Source of the DNA: Gammaproteobacteria bacterium
GTDB lineage: Bacteria; Pseudomonadota; Gammaproteobacteria; Pseudomonadales; Azotimanducaceae
Length of the DNA stretch: 64,000 bases
Assembly (NCBI GenBank): GCA_026706935.1
Contig: JAPOXV010000018.1
Location: forward strand, 124,001 to 188,000
Direction: 5' to 3'
Part shown: positions 20,097-28,588 of the stretch, piece after piece
Numbering within the stretch: position 1 is the first letter of the stretch
How the letters are laid out: each line of letters starts with the position of its first letter
The notes under the pieces: model-generated
Seen by the model: only the letters and a program-made list of their open reading frames with translations
Database searches by the model: none
What the model was told of the DNA's origin: nothing
Program-made: the position numbers and the translations under genes

Positions 20097-20294
20097 TTGG
20101 CAGGAGTTAGTACCGAAGAATCATTGGCGCATCTACGTGTCGAACATCGCGACTTGGATACTGTGATCAACTTTCTCGTTGAAAACGGCCACCCAGATCA
20201 GGATTTAACGCGTCGATTGAAACGACGCAAATTGAACCTACGCGATCGAATCACACGTCTTGAGCAAACCGTAGCCGTTTCGGCAGGTTCTTAG
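20097..20294 (+). CDS. YdcH family (DUF465) small protein
   Basis: A 65-residue helical protein of the YdcH/DUF465 type, recognised by LRVEHRDLDTVINFLVE and by the basic helix LTRRLKRRKLNLRDRITRLE. The function of the family is not established; members are short, charged helical hairpins. I chose the TTG at 20097 because GAGG lies 7 bases upstream and because the GTG at 20049 lies inside the -35/-10 interval of the strong promoter. The gene is monocistronic and is followed by two RNA hairpins. Confidence 0.8.
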   Translation: MAGVSTEESLAHLRVEHRDLDTVINFLVENGHPDQDLTRRLKRRKLNLRDRITRLEQTVAVSAGS

Positions 20295-20307
20295 CTTCGA
20301 GACAAAC

Positions 20308-20377
20308 CTTCGCGTCCTGACGATCGTCTGCAGACGCGAAGACTTGCTGAAAAACTCGCGGACGAAAGTCCGACGAG
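20308..20377 (+). other. Two stable hairpins downstream of the YdcH-like gene
   Basis: Stem 1 pairs CTTCGCGTC (20308-20316) with GACGCGAAG (20333-20341); its loop contains the palindrome GACGATCGTC. Stem 2 pairs CTCGCGGAC (20355-20363) with GTCCG-A-CGAG (20368-20377), with one bulged A, and closes on a GAAA tetraloop, a GNRA loop common in structured RNA. No U-tract follows either stem. They may be a 3' mRNA stabiliser, a factor-dependent terminator, or a small RNA. The remaining sequence up to cysB (20554) shows nothing else I can support. Confidence 0.45.
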
Positions 20378-20553
20378 ACTGAAATAAACTTGGACGCTTC
20401 GTCTATATCCTAGATTACAACCGCTATTCGCGTTGCGTGTTGTTAGCCTCGCGAAACGATATCGCTACAGAAGCGCAAGTTTCGTATTCAACGATGCACT
20501 TCACCACATAATCGTCTACGGCGAACGATGAAAACTCAAAAGCGGAACCATTT

Positions 20554-21525
20554 GTGAAATTGAAGCAACTGGAATACTTGTTAGAGACGTACAACCAGAA
20601 TCTCAACATGTCGGAAGCGGCACGTGTTTTGAACACGACTCAACCGGGCATTAGTAACGGCATCAAACGGCTTGAGCAAGAGCTCGGAGTGGATCTGCTG
20701 ACTCGCAAAGGCAAACGCTTGGGAATGACGCCGGCCGGGGAGCGAATCGTCGTACTCGCACGAGAAGCGCTGCAGAAAGTAGGCTCGATCGAACGAGCTG
20801 CTGAAGAATTCCTACACGAGGATCGTGGCTCGTTACGAATAGCAACTACCCACACCCAAGCACGCTACGTATTGCCTGACCATATCAAGCACTTTCGCGA
20901 AAAGTACCCGCAAGTCAGCCTCCATATCAACCAGGGCACACCCGCGCAACTGGCTGAATTAACTCTGAACGGTGAAGCGGATTTCGCAATCGCAACGGAG
21001 GGATTTGAGCACTTTACCAGTCTGATTCTTATTCCTTGTTACACCTGGAATCGGTCGATCGTTGTACCGAAAGGACATCCGCTCACACGCGTAGGCAGAA
21101 TTACATTGGCTGATGTTGCTCGGGAACCTTTAGTTACATACGTCTTTGGATTTGCGGGTGGCTCAAGTGTCGCAAATGCGTTCACGCGCACCGGCCTAAC
21201 CGCAAATGTGACATTTACCGCAACCGATACCGATGTCATCAAGAAGTATGTTCGCCTTGGTGTAGGCATTGGCATCATTGCATCGATGGCGAAAGAGCAG
21301 GGCGTTGACGACGACCTTGAGTTTCTTGATGCTTCGCACCTATTCGAACCAAGTGTCACACACATCGGCTTGCGACGTGAAATTTTCTTACGGAGCTACA
21401 TGTACGAGTTCATCGAGTCCTTTGCCGAGCATCTGAAACGTCCGCTCATAGAGAAAGTGTTAGCGACCACGCGGCGAGATGAACGAGAGGCACTTCTTAG
21501 TGGATTTACGTTACCAAGAAGATAA
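20554..21525 (+). CDS. cysB: LysR-family sulfur regulator CysB
   Basis: A 323-residue LysR-type regulator, one residue shorter than E. coli CysB. The N-terminal winged helix-turn-helix is MSEAARVLNTTQPGISNGIKRLEQELGVDLLTR. The ligand domain carries the CysB-typical stretches LRIATTHTQARYVLP, HINQGTPAQ, PCYTWNRSIVVPKGHPL and TDTDVIKKYVRLGVGIGI. CysB activates sulfate uptake and reduction genes in response to O-acetylserine or N-acetylserine. It converges on the cysH operon, a likely target. The start is GTG, near an upstream AGCGGA. Confidence 0.93.
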   Translation: MKLKQLEYLLETYNQNLNMSEAARVLNTTQPGISNGIKRLEQELGVDLLTRKGKRLGMTPAGERIVVLAREALQKVGSIERAAEEFLHEDRGSLRIATTHTQARYVLPDHIKHFREKYPQVSLHINQGTPAQLAELTLNGEADFAIATEGFEHFTSLILIPCYTWNRSIVVPKGHPLTRVGRITLADVAREPLVTYVFGFAGGSSVANAFTRTGLTANVTFTATDTDVIKKYVRLGVGIGIIASMAKEQGVDDDLEFLDASHLFEPSVTHIGLRREIFLRSYMYEFIESFAEHLKRPLIEKVLATTRRDEREALLSGFTLPRR

Positions 21526-21656
21526 ACAGCGGTTCTACGTTAGAAGAGAGAGATACGGGAAGTAACTTATCCAAATAACCTATTGAAATAGAAAGATAAA
21601 TAACTCGTACTTTGTTGTGCTGCGTACCTCGTGAATTTCGCGTAAGGTGATCAATA

Positions 21657-21992
21657 TCAAACGTAGTCGAGGTCTGGGTTTGCGCGCAACGTGTCTTCAG
21701 CATCTTGACCGGACGCACTGACTGTACTTTCGAGTTCCTCTTTTACAAACTTGAAGTAGACGGTGTAGATTCGTAGATCATCACCATCTTCAACAACAAA
21801 GAACGGCGCGAGCTTGACATCATGCTTCGACGCTAACAGCAGCCCTGGCGATTGTGCATTGCGCTCGTCTGCGACTAGGACTTCATCGATCCTGCTCATG
21901 TAACCAGAGTTATAGAGACGCCGTTCAACATCAGCGCACTTCCGGCAAGGACTACCGTCTTTCAGGATTTTCTTGACAAACGTGATTCGCAC
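21657..21992 (-). CDS. Thioredoxin-like CxxC protein next to cysH
   Basis: A 111-residue protein with an N-terminal redox motif C16-R-K-C19 (GSPCRKC) after a short first strand (RITFVKKIL). About 45 residues later comes APFFVVED, which matches the cis-proline strand of thioredoxin and glutaredoxin folds. The start is GTG, 9 bases after the cysH stop, so it is almost certainly co-transcribed. APS/PAPS reductases need a dithiol reductant (thioredoxin or glutaredoxin). The natural inference is that this protein reduces CysH or carries sulfur for it, but the function is not proven. A CxxC with a following Lys-rich helix is also compatible with a metal-binding role. Confidence 0.7.
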   Translation of the reverse strand: MRITFVKKILKDGSPCRKCADVERRLYNSGYMSRIDEVLVADERNAQSPGLLLASKHDVKLAPFFVVEDGDDLRIYTVYFKFVKEELESTVSASGQDAEDTLRANPDLDYV

Positions 21993-22001
21993 GATAAAGC
22001 C

Positions 22002-22715
22002 TCAGTCTCGTGAGAGGTTCTGTGCGTGCAGACCGCACTCTTTGTCGTCTTCCTGCTCCCACCACCATCGACCGGCACGTTCCGGCTCGCCATCTGCGAT
22101 AGGCCGAGTGCACGGAGCACAGCCGATGGATTTGTAGCCACGATCGTGCAGAACGTTGTAGGGTACCTGGTGCTCATGTATGTATGACCAGACATCCTTA
22201 GATTCCCACGACGCAAGCGGGTTGAACTTCACAATCTCGTGATTCCTCGTAGAGAAAGCCGTATCGATTTGTTCGTGTGGAACGCTCGTTCGAGTTGCTC
22301 CTTGATCTCGTCTTTGCCCAGTGATCCAGGCATCTAGGTCGCCAAGTTTGCGCTCGAGTGACGCGATCTTGCGAATCCCGCAGCATTGCGTATGGCCGTC
22401 CCTGTAAAAACTGAACAGACCTTTCTCTCGGACAAGCTCCTCGACCTCCCAGTTATCCGGAGACAAGACGTCGATTTGGATGCCGTAATGGTCGCGAACC
22501 CTATCAATAAACTCGTAGGTTTCTGCGTGTAGTCGACCGGTGTCGAGGGTGAACACATTAAAGGATGTACCGACCCGCTTGGACGCCATATCGATCAATA
22601 CGACGTCTTCGGCACCGCTGAACGATATTGCGACCCGGTCTTGATTGAATCGATCAAGTGCCGCGCCAATCACCTGTTCAGGCGTACTTTCGACTTCTTG
22701 GGCAATGGAAGGCAT
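22002..22715 (-). CDS. cysH: APS reductase (iron-sulfur type)
   Basis: A 237-residue assimilatory sulfonucleotide reductase that makes sulfite. It has the P-loop-like SFSGAEDVVL, the TLDTGRL segment, and the catalytic cysteine C227 in KECGLH near the C-terminus. It also has the cysteine pairs C111-C112 and C199-x-x-C202 that bind a 4Fe-4S cluster in adenylyl-sulfate (APS) reductases; PAPS-specific enterobacterial CysH lacks them. I therefore infer APS rather than PAPS as substrate, so an APS kinase step would not be required for assimilation. It heads a two-gene operon with the thioredoxin-like protein and converges on cysB. Confidence 0.92.
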   Translation of the reverse strand: MPSIAQEVESTPEQVIGAALDRFNQDRVAISFSGAEDVVLIDMASKRVGTSFNVFTLDTGRLHAETYEFIDRVRDHYGIQIDVLSPDNWEVEELVREKGLFSFYRDGHTQCCGIRKIASLERKLGDLDAWITGQRRDQGATRTSVPHEQIDTAFSTRNHEIVKFNPLASWESKDVWSYIHEHQVPYNVLHDRGYKSIGCAPCTRPIADGEPERAGRWWWEQEDDKECGLHAQNLSRD

Positions 22716-23084
22716 CGCGGAATTTTAGAGGTCTCAACGACGAGTACGTACTACCGAAGCTGTAGGAGTCGACAAACGACGCTCTCTGTGTGGTTCTAGA
22801 GGGCGTTCAAATCATCGTATTCGTTTCGTTCTTACCCTACTAACGAATCGGTTTAACTTATTGATATTAAATCATTTTATAGCAGATTTATTGCGAGTAC
22901 AAGACGTCAACGACGAATGTTGATTTCGAGGTTTCCACATAGCGTAGTTTGCTGTTGAAGTCGCGTTGATTGGTGTCTGCAACAATTAAGACGTAGCGTG
23001 CGATGAATTGATCGGTCGCTAAAATCTCAAGTCGTCGGTTTCGATCCGGCGAAGTCCAATGTTTTCTCAGATTTACTAGGCCTA
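22716..23084. promoter_or_regulatory. Divergent control region between cysH and prpB
   Basis: A 369-base gene-free region between the divergent cysH and prpBCD operons, so both promoters should lie here. The stretch at 22850-22890 is markedly AT-rich and is the best place for promoter elements, but I see no convincing -35/-10 pair. No PrpR or other propionate regulator gene lies nearby. A segment at about 23035-23055 resembles a tRNA T-arm but fails the loop consensus. Confidence 0.4.
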
Positions 23085-23966
23085 ATGACTCCTGGCGGTC
23101 GTTTTAAGCGAGCACTGCAAGAAGAAAACCCACTTCAGATCGTGGGTGTGATTAACGCTTATGCAGCGATGCTCGCGAAACGTAGTGGATTCAACTGTAT
23201 TTATCTATCTGGGAGTGGTGTTGCCGCAGCGTCTTATGGTTTACCCGATCTCGGCATCACATCCATGGATGACGTATTAGAAGACGCACGAAGAATCACC
23301 AATGCGTGCGAATTGCCTCTGCTGGTAGACATAGACACTGGGTGGGGTGGCGCGTTCAACATCGCTCGCACCATTCGCGAGATGGAAAGAGTTGGTGTGG
23401 CAGCTGTTCATATCGAGGACCAAGTAGCACAAAAAAGGTGTGGTCATCGTCCGAACAAAGTAATCGTCTCTGCAGACGAGATGTGCGATCGAATCAAAGC
23501 CGCGGTCGATGCGAAGGTGGACGAAGAGTTTGTCGTCATGGCTCGAACGGACGCGCTTGCCGTGAGCGGCATGGACGCAGTAGTTGAACGCGTTCAGAAA
23601 TTTGAGGCGGCAGGCGCGGATGCCATCTTTGCAGAAGCGATGACTGAGTTAGATATGTATCGGGAGATTACGTCGCATGTTGAAATCCCGGTGTTAGCGA
23701 ATGTGACGGAGTTCGGAAAGACGCCTCTTTATTCGACTGAAGAACTGCGCTCAGTTGGTGTTGCTATGGCGCTCTATCCACTTTCCGCTTTTCGCGCCAT
23801 GAGTCAAGCGGCAGAGAGAGTGTTCATGAGCATCCGAGCGAAAGGAACACAGGTCGATGATCTGGATTCGATGCAGACGCGAGACGAACTGTATGACGTG
23901 TTGGGTTATCACGAATTTGAGCAGAAACTAGACGAACTATTTACAAAGGAAGAGTCGAGTGGTTGA
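23085..23966 (+). CDS. prpB: 2-methylisocitrate lyase
   Basis: A 293-residue enzyme that cleaves 2-methylisocitrate to succinate and pyruvate, the last step of the methylcitrate cycle. It belongs to the isocitrate lyase/PEP mutase superfamily, with the catalytic KRCGH motif (C119), VDIDTGWGG near residue 85 and VMARTDA further on. The length equals typical PrpB. First gene of prpBCD; its 3' end overlaps prpC by 8 bases. It releases succinate, which SdhCDAB encoded in the same window can oxidise. Confidence 0.95.
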   Translation: MTPGGRFKRALQEENPLQIVGVINAYAAMLAKRSGFNCIYLSGSGVAAASYGLPDLGITSMDDVLEDARRITNACELPLLVDIDTGWGGAFNIARTIREMERVGVAAVHIEDQVAQKRCGHRPNKVIVSADEMCDRIKAAVDAKVDEEFVVMARTDALAVSGMDAVVERVQKFEAAGADAIFAEAMTELDMYREITSHVEIPVLANVTEFGKTPLYSTEELRSVGVAMALYPLSAFRAMSQAAERVFMSIRAKGTQVDDLDSMQTRDELYDVLGYHEFEQKLDELFTKEESSG

Positions 23967-25083
23967 TAAGAAACTGGGAGGGGCTGGTCTTAGAGGTCAA
24001 TCCGCTGGCGAAACTGCGCTATGCACCGTCGGAAAAACCGGTACGGGACTTACGTATCGGGGATATGACATTTCGGATCTTGCGACCGCAACGACGTTTG
24101 AAGAAGTGGCGTATCTCATCCTATATGGTGAACTGCCAAATGTAACGGAACTGGAGCAATACCGAAGCAAATTAAGGTCTCTACGTGGACTACCAGACGA
24201 GCTCGTGGCGACTCTTGAGCAGATCCCAAGTACCGCACATCCAATGGACGTAATGCGGACGGGCTGTTCACTGCTTGGGAATTTAGAACCGGAAGGAGAT
24301 TTCGAAAACCAACAGCAGATCGCAGACAGACTGCTAGCGGTCTTTCCATCGATCATTAATTACTGGTACCGGTATTCGCACGATGGCGTTCGGATCGATG
24401 TAGAGACGGATACTGACAGCATCGCGGCGCATTTTCTCGCAACATTACTTGGTAGCGATGTTGACCCAATGTTCCAACGCGTTATGGATGTGTCATTGAT
24501 TTTGTACGCTGAGCATGAATTCAATGCGTCTACGTTTACTGCTCGCGTTTGTGCGTCAACGCTATCCGATATGCACTCTTGCGTAACGGGGGCGATCGGC
24601 TCATTACGTGGACCATTACACGGCGGCGCGAACGAGGCTGCGATGGCGCTTATCGAGCAGTTCGAATCCCCTCAGCAAGCTCGAGAACGCGTATTGGAAA
24701 TGCTTGACACGAAAGAGGTCATCATGGGATTCGGGCACGCGATCTACCGAGAGTCGGATCCACGCAATGCGATTATCAAGGGGTGGGCAGAAAAACTCGC
24801 GGAGAAGGTCGGCGACACGCTGCTGTATCCGATTTCATGCGAGGTAGAAAAGACGATGTGGGACGAGAAAAAGCTATTCGCTAATGCGGATTTCTTTCAT
24901 GCATCCGCATATCACTTCATGGGAATACCGACCAAGCTATTTACGCCGATATTCGTAATTTCGCGCGTTACCGGTTGGACGGCACACATCATGGAACAAC
25001 GATCAAACAACCGGATTATTCGACCAAGTGCGGACTACATTGGACCTGAACCAAGAAAGGTCGTACCGCTTGCTGATCGATAG
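23959..25083 (+). CDS. prpC: 2-methylcitrate synthase
   Basis: A 374-residue citrate synthase-fold enzyme that condenses propionyl-CoA with oxaloacetate. The opening [16 protein letters not shown] with GLTYRGYDI, the HGGANEAAM loop and [13 protein letters not shown] are the expected active-site segments of the short (about 375 residue) methylcitrate synthase class rather than the longer GltA type. The start is GTG, overlapping the end of prpB. Operon position between prpB and prpD supports the specificity. Confidence 0.95.
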   Translation: MVDKKLGGAGLRGQSAGETALCTVGKTGTGLTYRGYDISDLATATTFEEVAYLILYGELPNVTELEQYRSKLRSLRGLPDELVATLEQIPSTAHPMDVMRTGCSLLGNLEPEGDFENQQQIADRLLAVFPSIINYWYRYSHDGVRIDVETDTDSIAAHFLATLLGSDVDPMFQRVMDVSLILYAEHEFNASTFTARVCASTLSDMHSCVTGAIGSLRGPLHGGANEAAMALIEQFESPQQARERVLEMLDTKEVIMGFGHAIYRESDPRNAIIKGWAEKLAEKVGDTLLYPISCEVEKTMWDEKKLFANADFFHASAYHFMGIPTKLFTPIFVISRVTGWTAHIMEQRSNNRIIRPSADYIGPEPRKVVPLADR

Positions 25084-25126
25084 TTTCGTCCGGAATTCGT
25101 CTTACTAGATTCCAAAGGACTATTTA

Positions 25127-26560
25127 TTGAGTCAAAACGTCGATATCAACATTCGTCCCGCACCTGATAAGGAGTTAGTGGCGATTGCCGAATTCGTACA
25201 CGGTACTGCGATTGATAGCGACGCGGCAATGGATACTGCTAGAAACTGCCTGATTGATACGCTGGGATGCGGCTTTCTTGCATTGCGATTCCCCGAATGT
25301 ACGAAAATGCTTGGTCCACATGTCCCTGGTACGGTCGTGCCAAACGGTGCTCGTGTTCCTGGTACATCCTTCGTATTGGACCCCGTAAAGGCAGCATGGG
25401 ACATCGGTTGCATGATTCGATGGCTTGACTTCAACGATACGTGGTTGGCGGCCGAGTGGGGACATCCATCTGACAATCTAGGCGGCATCCTCGCGGTTGC
25501 GGATTTCCTTAGTAGACAACCTGATCGATCGCCGCTCATGATGCGGGATGTGTTAACCGCGATGGTCAAAGCGCATGAAATTCAAGGTTGTCTCGCGCTC
25601 GAGAACAGCTTTAATCGCGTCGGTCTAGATCACGTGCTACTCGTGCGCGTTGCGACGGCCGCGGTAGTGATGGATCTCCTTGATGGAACACAAGACCAAA
25701 TCGTTGATGTGTTGTCACATGCCTTCGTGGACGGATCGAGTCTGCGGACTTATCGACATGCACCAAATGCGGGTCCACGTAAATCGTGGGCGGCAGGCGA
25801 CGCAACGAGTCGAGGCGTGCAACTTGCGTTGTTTGTATTGAAAGGTGAGATCGGATACCCCAGCGCATTGACCGCGCCGCAGTGGGGTTTCTACGACGTG
25901 AACTTCAAAGGCAATTCTTTCGCGTTTCAGCGCGAATACGGTTCATACGTTATGGAGAACGTACTCTTCAAGATTTCGTATCCTGCAGAGTTTCACGCTC
26001 AAACGGCGGTTGAAGCGGCGTGTCAACTGCATCCCGCGGTCGTACATCGCATTGATGAAATCGACCGGATTGAATTGACGACACATGAATCGGCAATTCG
26101 CATCATTAGCAAGACCGGCGAGCTCAACAATCCCGCAGACCGCGATCACTGTCTGCAATACATGACCGCGATTGGATTGTTAAAGGGGGATCTTGTCGCG
26201 GAGGACTATGAGGCAGACGTTGCCGCGAACCCACGTGTCGATCAGCTGCGTGAATTGATGGTCGTCAGTGAAAACGAGCGGTACAGCAACGAGTATCACG
26301 AACCCGACAAGCGTTCCATCGCGAACGCCGTACAAGTGTTCTTCAAGGATGGGACTGCGACCGAGCAAGTCTCGATTGAGTATCCACTTGGCCACCGACG
26401 TCGGCGCGAGGAAGGTATCCCAGAGCTTGAAGCGAAATTCAGAGCCAATCTGGCGACGCGGTTTTCTGCGAGACAGTGTTCGCGCATCGAGCAAGTTGTG
26501 TTCGACCAATCGACGTTAGAAGACATGCCGGTGAACCACTTTGTCGATCTATTCGTTTGA
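25127..26560 (+). CDS. prpD: 2-methylcitrate dehydratase (MmgE/PrpD family)
   Basis: A 477-residue MmgE/PrpD-family protein that dehydrates 2-methylcitrate to 2-methyl-cis-aconitate. Family features include [10 protein letters not shown] near residue 45, [22 protein letters not shown] near 95-115, SRGVQLA and YPAEFHAQT. The start is TTG, with AAGGA about 10 bases upstream. Using PrpD implies the cofactor-free dehydratase route; no acnD or prpF is visible. The following hydration to methylisocitrate would need an aconitase encoded elsewhere. Confidence 0.93.
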   Translation: MSQNVDINIRPAPDKELVAIAEFVHGTAIDSDAAMDTARNCLIDTLGCGFLALRFPECTKMLGPHVPGTVVPNGARVPGTSFVLDPVKAAWDIGCMIRWLDFNDTWLAAEWGHPSDNLGGILAVADFLSRQPDRSPLMMRDVLTAMVKAHEIQGCLALENSFNRVGLDHVLLVRVATAAVVMDLLDGTQDQIVDVLSHAFVDGSSLRTYRHAPNAGPRKSWAAGDATSRGVQLALFVLKGEIGYPSALTAPQWGFYDVNFKGNSFAFQREYGSYVMENVLFKISYPAEFHAQTAVEAACQLHPAVVHRIDEIDRIELTTHESAIRIISKTGELNNPADRDHCLQYMTAIGLLKGDLVAEDYEADVAANPRVDQLRELMVVSENERYSNEYHEPDKRSIANAVQVFFKDGTATEQVSIEYPLGHRRRREEGIPELEAKFRANLATRFSARQCSRIEQVVFDQSTLEDMPVNHFVDLFV

Positions 26561-26597
26561 CGTTAGTCGATTAACCCAACGCAGATGAGAACGTAGC

Positions 26598-27119
26598 GTG
26601 AAATTTGAACTAGAAGGCAATAAGGTTCAGACGGAAGGCGAGGTGTTTATTGCGAGCACTGCAATTGTGATCGGCAAAGTACTCATGAAGCACCAATCGT
26701 CAGTTTGGTGGGGCGCGGTATTGCGCGGCGACTATGAACTCATCACGCTTGGTGAGCGAAGTAATATCCAGGATAACTGCATCGTGCACATGGACGAGGA
26801 CTATCCAGTCACGATAGGTGATCGCGTCACGGTCGGACATAAGGTCGTGCTCCATGGCTGCACCGTAGGCAACAACAGCCTGATTGGCATCAACTCCGTG
26901 GTTATGAACGGCGTTCAAATCGGTGAGAATTGCCTCATCGGCTCGAACACTTTGATCACCGAAGACAAGGTCATACCGGACGGTAGCCTCGTATTGGGAT
27001 CACCAGGCAAGATCGTGCGTGAATTGACGCTCGAAGAAATTGAGGCAAACACGGATTTCTCCGACCGATACGTTCGAAATTCGGCACGGTATCGAAACAC
27101 GCTTAAACCTCAAGACTGA
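26598..27119 (+). CDS. Gamma-carbonic anhydrase family hexapeptide protein
   Basis: A 173-residue left-handed beta-helix protein of the gamma-CA/PaaY/YrdA type. Hexapeptide repeats run through SSVWWGAVLRGD, CTVGNNSLIGINSVVMNGV and LIGSNTLI. The three zinc-ligand histidines are visible in VHMDED, VGHKV and LHGC. Many members are annotated as carbonic anhydrases, but activity varies; in PaaY the fold serves thioester hydrolysis. The start is GTG. It lies 37 bases after prpD and 9 before purT, so it could share their transcript; supply of bicarbonate or thioester clean-up would fit but is inference. Confidence 0.85.
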   Translation: MKFELEGNKVQTEGEVFIASTAIVIGKVLMKHQSSVWWGAVLRGDYELITLGERSNIQDNCIVHMDEDYPVTIGDRVTVGHKVVLHGCTVGNNSLIGINSVVMNGVQIGENCLIGSNTLITEDKVIPDGSLVLGSPGKIVRELTLEEIEANTDFSDRYVRNSARYRNTLKPQD

Positions 27120-27128
27120 ACCCAGTCA

Positions 27129-28331
27129 ATGGTCTCTATCGGCACACCGGGCTCAACGAGTGCGAAGCGCGTCATGCTGCTTGGTAGCGGTGAGCTCGGA
27201 AAGGAAGTTGCGATAGAGCTTCAGCGTTTAGGTTGTGAAGTTATTGCTGTAGATCGCTACCCTCACGCGCCTGCGATGCAGGTCGCACACAAAGCTCACG
27301 TCATCAACATGCTTGATGAGAAGGCGCTTTACGACCTAATCCGTGCGGAATCACCCGATCTCGTCGTTCCGGAAATCGAAGCTATCGCGACTGAAGCATT
27401 GCTCACGGTCGAAAAGGAAGGCACCACGGTGGTACCAACGGCTCGCGCAGCGAACTTGACGATGAATCGACGAGGGATTCGAGAGTTAGTGGCTTCCGAG
27501 CTGGGCGTTCGTACGTCGCCATACCGATTTGTTGAGTCGCTCGACGAGCTAGTGGAGGCGGTCAATGAAGTAGGGTTGCCCTGTGTCGTGAAACCCGTTA
27601 TGAGTTCGTCAGGTAAAGGTCAATCAACGATTAAGGCAGAAGCCGACATCGCGAACGCCTGGAACTACGCGCTTGAAGGAACACGCGGCGGCGCAGATTC
27701 GCTGATAGTTGAAGGCTTCGTGAACTTCGACTATGAGATCACACTACTCACAGTTCGACATGCTGGTGGCGTGTCATTCTGTGAGCCAATCGGGCACCGT
27801 CAGGAAGCAGGTGACTATCGAGAATCCTGGCAACCGCAGCCGATTACAGAATCCGTACTAGCTGAGTGTCAGTCGATCGCGACGGGTGTTTCGGACGCCC
27901 TTGGTGGATTCGGTCTCTTCGGTATGGAGTTTTTCATTCAAGGGGATACGGTCTACTTCAGCGAGGTTTCACCCCGACCGCACGATACGGGTCTCGTGAC
28001 GTTGATCAGCCAGAATCTCTCGGAATTTCAACTGCATGTGCGAGCGATATTGGGGTTACCGATACCCTTGATCCAGCAATACGGTCCCTCCGCTTCGTGT
28101 CCGATTCTGGTTAGAGGTGAGTCGGCTGCGGTCGAATTCTCAGATATCGAGCTAGCATTGCTCGAGCCACATACGGATATAAGACTCTTCGGCAAACCTG
28201 AAGTCCGTGGGTCACGTCGTATGGGTGTTGTTGTTACGCGGCGTGACTCCGTAGAGGATGCTCGTGCCGCTGCTTTACAGCTGTCTGATCGGGTGCAAGT
28301 TGGACCGCCGTCAGACGTTTCACGTGTTTAG
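27129..28331 (+). CDS. purT: Formate-dependent GAR transformylase
   Basis: A 400-residue ATP-grasp enzyme making formyl-glycinamide ribonucleotide from formate, ATP and GAR in purine synthesis. It has the N-terminal [17 protein letters not shown], the [12 protein letters not shown] segment, the ATP-grasp [12 protein letters not shown] glycine loop, and [18 protein letters not shown], all diagnostic of PurT. The length matches E. coli PurT. It starts at ATG 9 bases after the carbonic anhydrase-like gene. Confidence 0.95.
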   Translation: MVSIGTPGSTSAKRVMLLGSGELGKEVAIELQRLGCEVIAVDRYPHAPAMQVAHKAHVINMLDEKALYDLIRAESPDLVVPEIEAIATEALLTVEKEGTTVVPTARAANLTMNRRGIRELVASELGVRTSPYRFVESLDELVEAVNEVGLPCVVKPVMSSSGKGQSTIKAEADIANAWNYALEGTRGGADSLIVEGFVNFDYEITLLTVRHAGGVSFCEPIGHRQEAGDYRESWQPQPITESVLAECQSIATGVSDALGGFGLFGMEFFIQGDTVYFSEVSPRPHDTGLVTLISQNLSEFQLHVRAILGLPIPLIQQYGPSASCPILVRGESAAVEFSDIELALLEPHTDIRLFGKPEVRGSRRMGVVVTRRDSVEDARAAALQLSDRVQVGPPSDVSRV

Positions 28332-28420
28332 CCGTGGCTATGACGAAGCCGAGGCTTGTTGTACAGAAATCAAGTGCAAGTCGGAATCGCAGAAACGAAG
28401 GTGAAGTCATCACTCCTTCC

Positions 28421-28426
28421 TATAAT
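28421..28426 (+). promoter_or_regulatory. Consensus -10 box of the leuA leader
   Basis: A perfect TATAAT lies 9 bases before the ATG of the leucine-rich leader peptide. No good -35 box stands 16-18 bases upstream. Transcription from this box should begin about 28433, leaving only a few bases before the leader ATG, so the leader peptide would be translated with almost no 5' untranslated region. Confidence 0.55.
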
Positions 28427-28435
28427 TCGTAAATC

Positions 28436-28510
28436 ATGAATGTCACCATCTCTTCGGTTCACGGACGAACCCACTGGTCATCTCTACTTGCGCTGACGCT
28501 GCCGGTCTAG
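28436..28510 (+). CDS. leuA leader peptide (leucine attenuator)
   Basis: A 24-residue frame, ending MNV...HWSSLLALTLPV, whose codons 17, 18, 20 and 22 are leucine (CTA, CTT, CTG, CTG at 28484-28501). It stops at 28508-28510, inside the loop of a terminator-like hairpin. This is the classical arrangement for transcription attenuation of leucine biosynthesis: scarce charged tRNA-Leu stalls the ribosome on the leucine run, which changes RNA folding and lets transcription reach leuA. The product is expected to be a sensing device, not a functional peptide. Confidence 0.75.
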   Translation: MNVTISSVHGRTHWSSLLALTLPV

Positions 28511-28524
28511 CCGGCGTCTTATTT
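28495..28524 (+). terminator. Attenuator hairpin upstream of leuA
   Basis: GCCGG (28501-28505) pairs with CCGGC (28511-28515) around TCTAG, extended by GAC (28495-28497) with GTC (28516-28518), and followed by TTATTT. A further small hairpin, GGGACA-TC-TGTCCC, lies at 28531-28544. The first overlaps the stop codon of the leader peptide, as expected for a ribosome-controlled terminator. I could not settle the alternative antiterminator pairing by eye. Confidence 0.55.
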
Positions 28525-28588
28525 CCTCTCGGGACATCTGTCCCACCGTTAAACCCCCAACCGCTTTCTCACTCTTGAGAGTTCGAAG

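Noticed and set aside
23030-23060. tRNA T-arm-like sequence (GTCGG-TTTCGAT-CCGGC)
   Set aside because: The loop does not fit the T-loop consensus, and no cloverleaf or acceptor stem can be built upstream.
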